DNA of 5,458 nucleotides, from contig DOYB01000260.1 of the NCBI GenBank assembly GCA_003518745.1, positions 1 through 5,458 on the forward strand, in the 5' to 3' direction. Positions 5,415 through 5,458 of this stretch are shown here, in pieces. The notes beneath the pieces are model-generated. The model ran no database searches. It saw only the letters and a list, made by a program, of their open reading frames with translations, and was not told where the DNA came from. A program made the translations under genes and the position numbers. The DNA comes from Selenomonas sp. Lineage in GTDB: Bacteria > Bacillota > Negativicutes > Selenomonadales > Selenomonadaceae. The number at the start of each line of letters is the position of its first letter. The first letter of the stretch is position 1.

Positions 5415-5458
5415 GTCCCCCTTCGGGGGCGGGGGACCGCCATCGGCGGTGGTGGGGG
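5415..5458. repeat. GC-rich tandem hairpin block at the right edge
   Basis: Two compact hairpins stand side by side. CCCC at 5418-5421 pairs with GGGG at 5426-5429 around a TTCG tetraloop, and ACCGCC at 5436-5441 pairs with GGCGGT at 5445-5450 around ATC. An alternative fold pairs GTCCCCC (5415-5421) with GGGGGAC (5431-5437). The block ends in GGTGGTGGGGG at the edge and probably continues beyond it. Its composition is much more GC-rich than the AT-rich DNA just before it. No T-tract follows on either strand within view, so a plain terminator is not shown. It may be one copy of a dispersed intergenic palindromic element, which is inference. Confidence 0.5.

Noticed and set aside
5317..5458. 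CRISPR-like repeats near the right edge
   Set aside because: There are only two 11-bp copies with a 2-nt gap and two unlike hairpins; no regular repeats or spacers.
1..5458. Insertion sequence, prophage or other mobile element
   Set aside because: No transposase, integrase, terminal inverted repeats or target duplications are visible; the recognised genes are housekeeping or stress genes.

Overview
The window is ordinary bacterial chromosome built around a protein-export operon. On the plus strand lie yajC, a 5-formyltetrahydrofolate cyclo-ligase gene, secD, secF and a 59-residue open frame of unknown function, read as one tightly packed unit. To the left, a divergent minus-strand gene of unknown function runs off the window edge. 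To the right, a convergent minus-strand gene encodes a two-iron-centre desulfoferrodoxin (superoxide reductase).

Organism: SecD and SecF are separate polypeptides and SecD has the short form typical of Firmicutes and relatives. Shine-Dalgarno sequences are strong, TTG starts are used, and a superoxide reductase points to an anaerobe. The protein flavour suggests the Negativicutes (Selenomonas/Anaerovibrio-like). That placement is inferred from memory of the families, not from a search.

Layout: 1-1231 is the 3'-truncated unknown gene (minus), open without a stop for 410 codons. Positions 1232-1541 are a divergent intergenic region with TATAAT boxes facing both ways and a 12-bp palindrome. Positions 1542-4619 hold yajC-fcl-secD-secF, where every junction overlaps by 8 to 14 bp, which implies translational coupling. 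Positions 4647-4826 hold the small frame, preceded by a near-perfect Shine-Dalgarno. A long hairpin at 4825-4873 serves as terminator between the two converging units. Positions 4904-5290 hold the desulfoferrodoxin gene. Positions 5291-5458 hold its promoter region, with a dyad over the proposed -10 box, and a very GC-rich block of tandem hairpins at the right edge.

How it works together: YajC, SecD and SecF form the accessory membrane complex that helps SecYEG move proteins across the membrane, with SecDF coupled to the proton gradient. The cyclo-ligase belongs to one-carbon metabolism and has no obvious export role, so its place inside the operon is the main oddity of gene order. I see no clear evidence of a new multi-gene system. 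The real unknowns are the truncated minus-strand protein, the 59-residue protein and the hairpin block at the right end.
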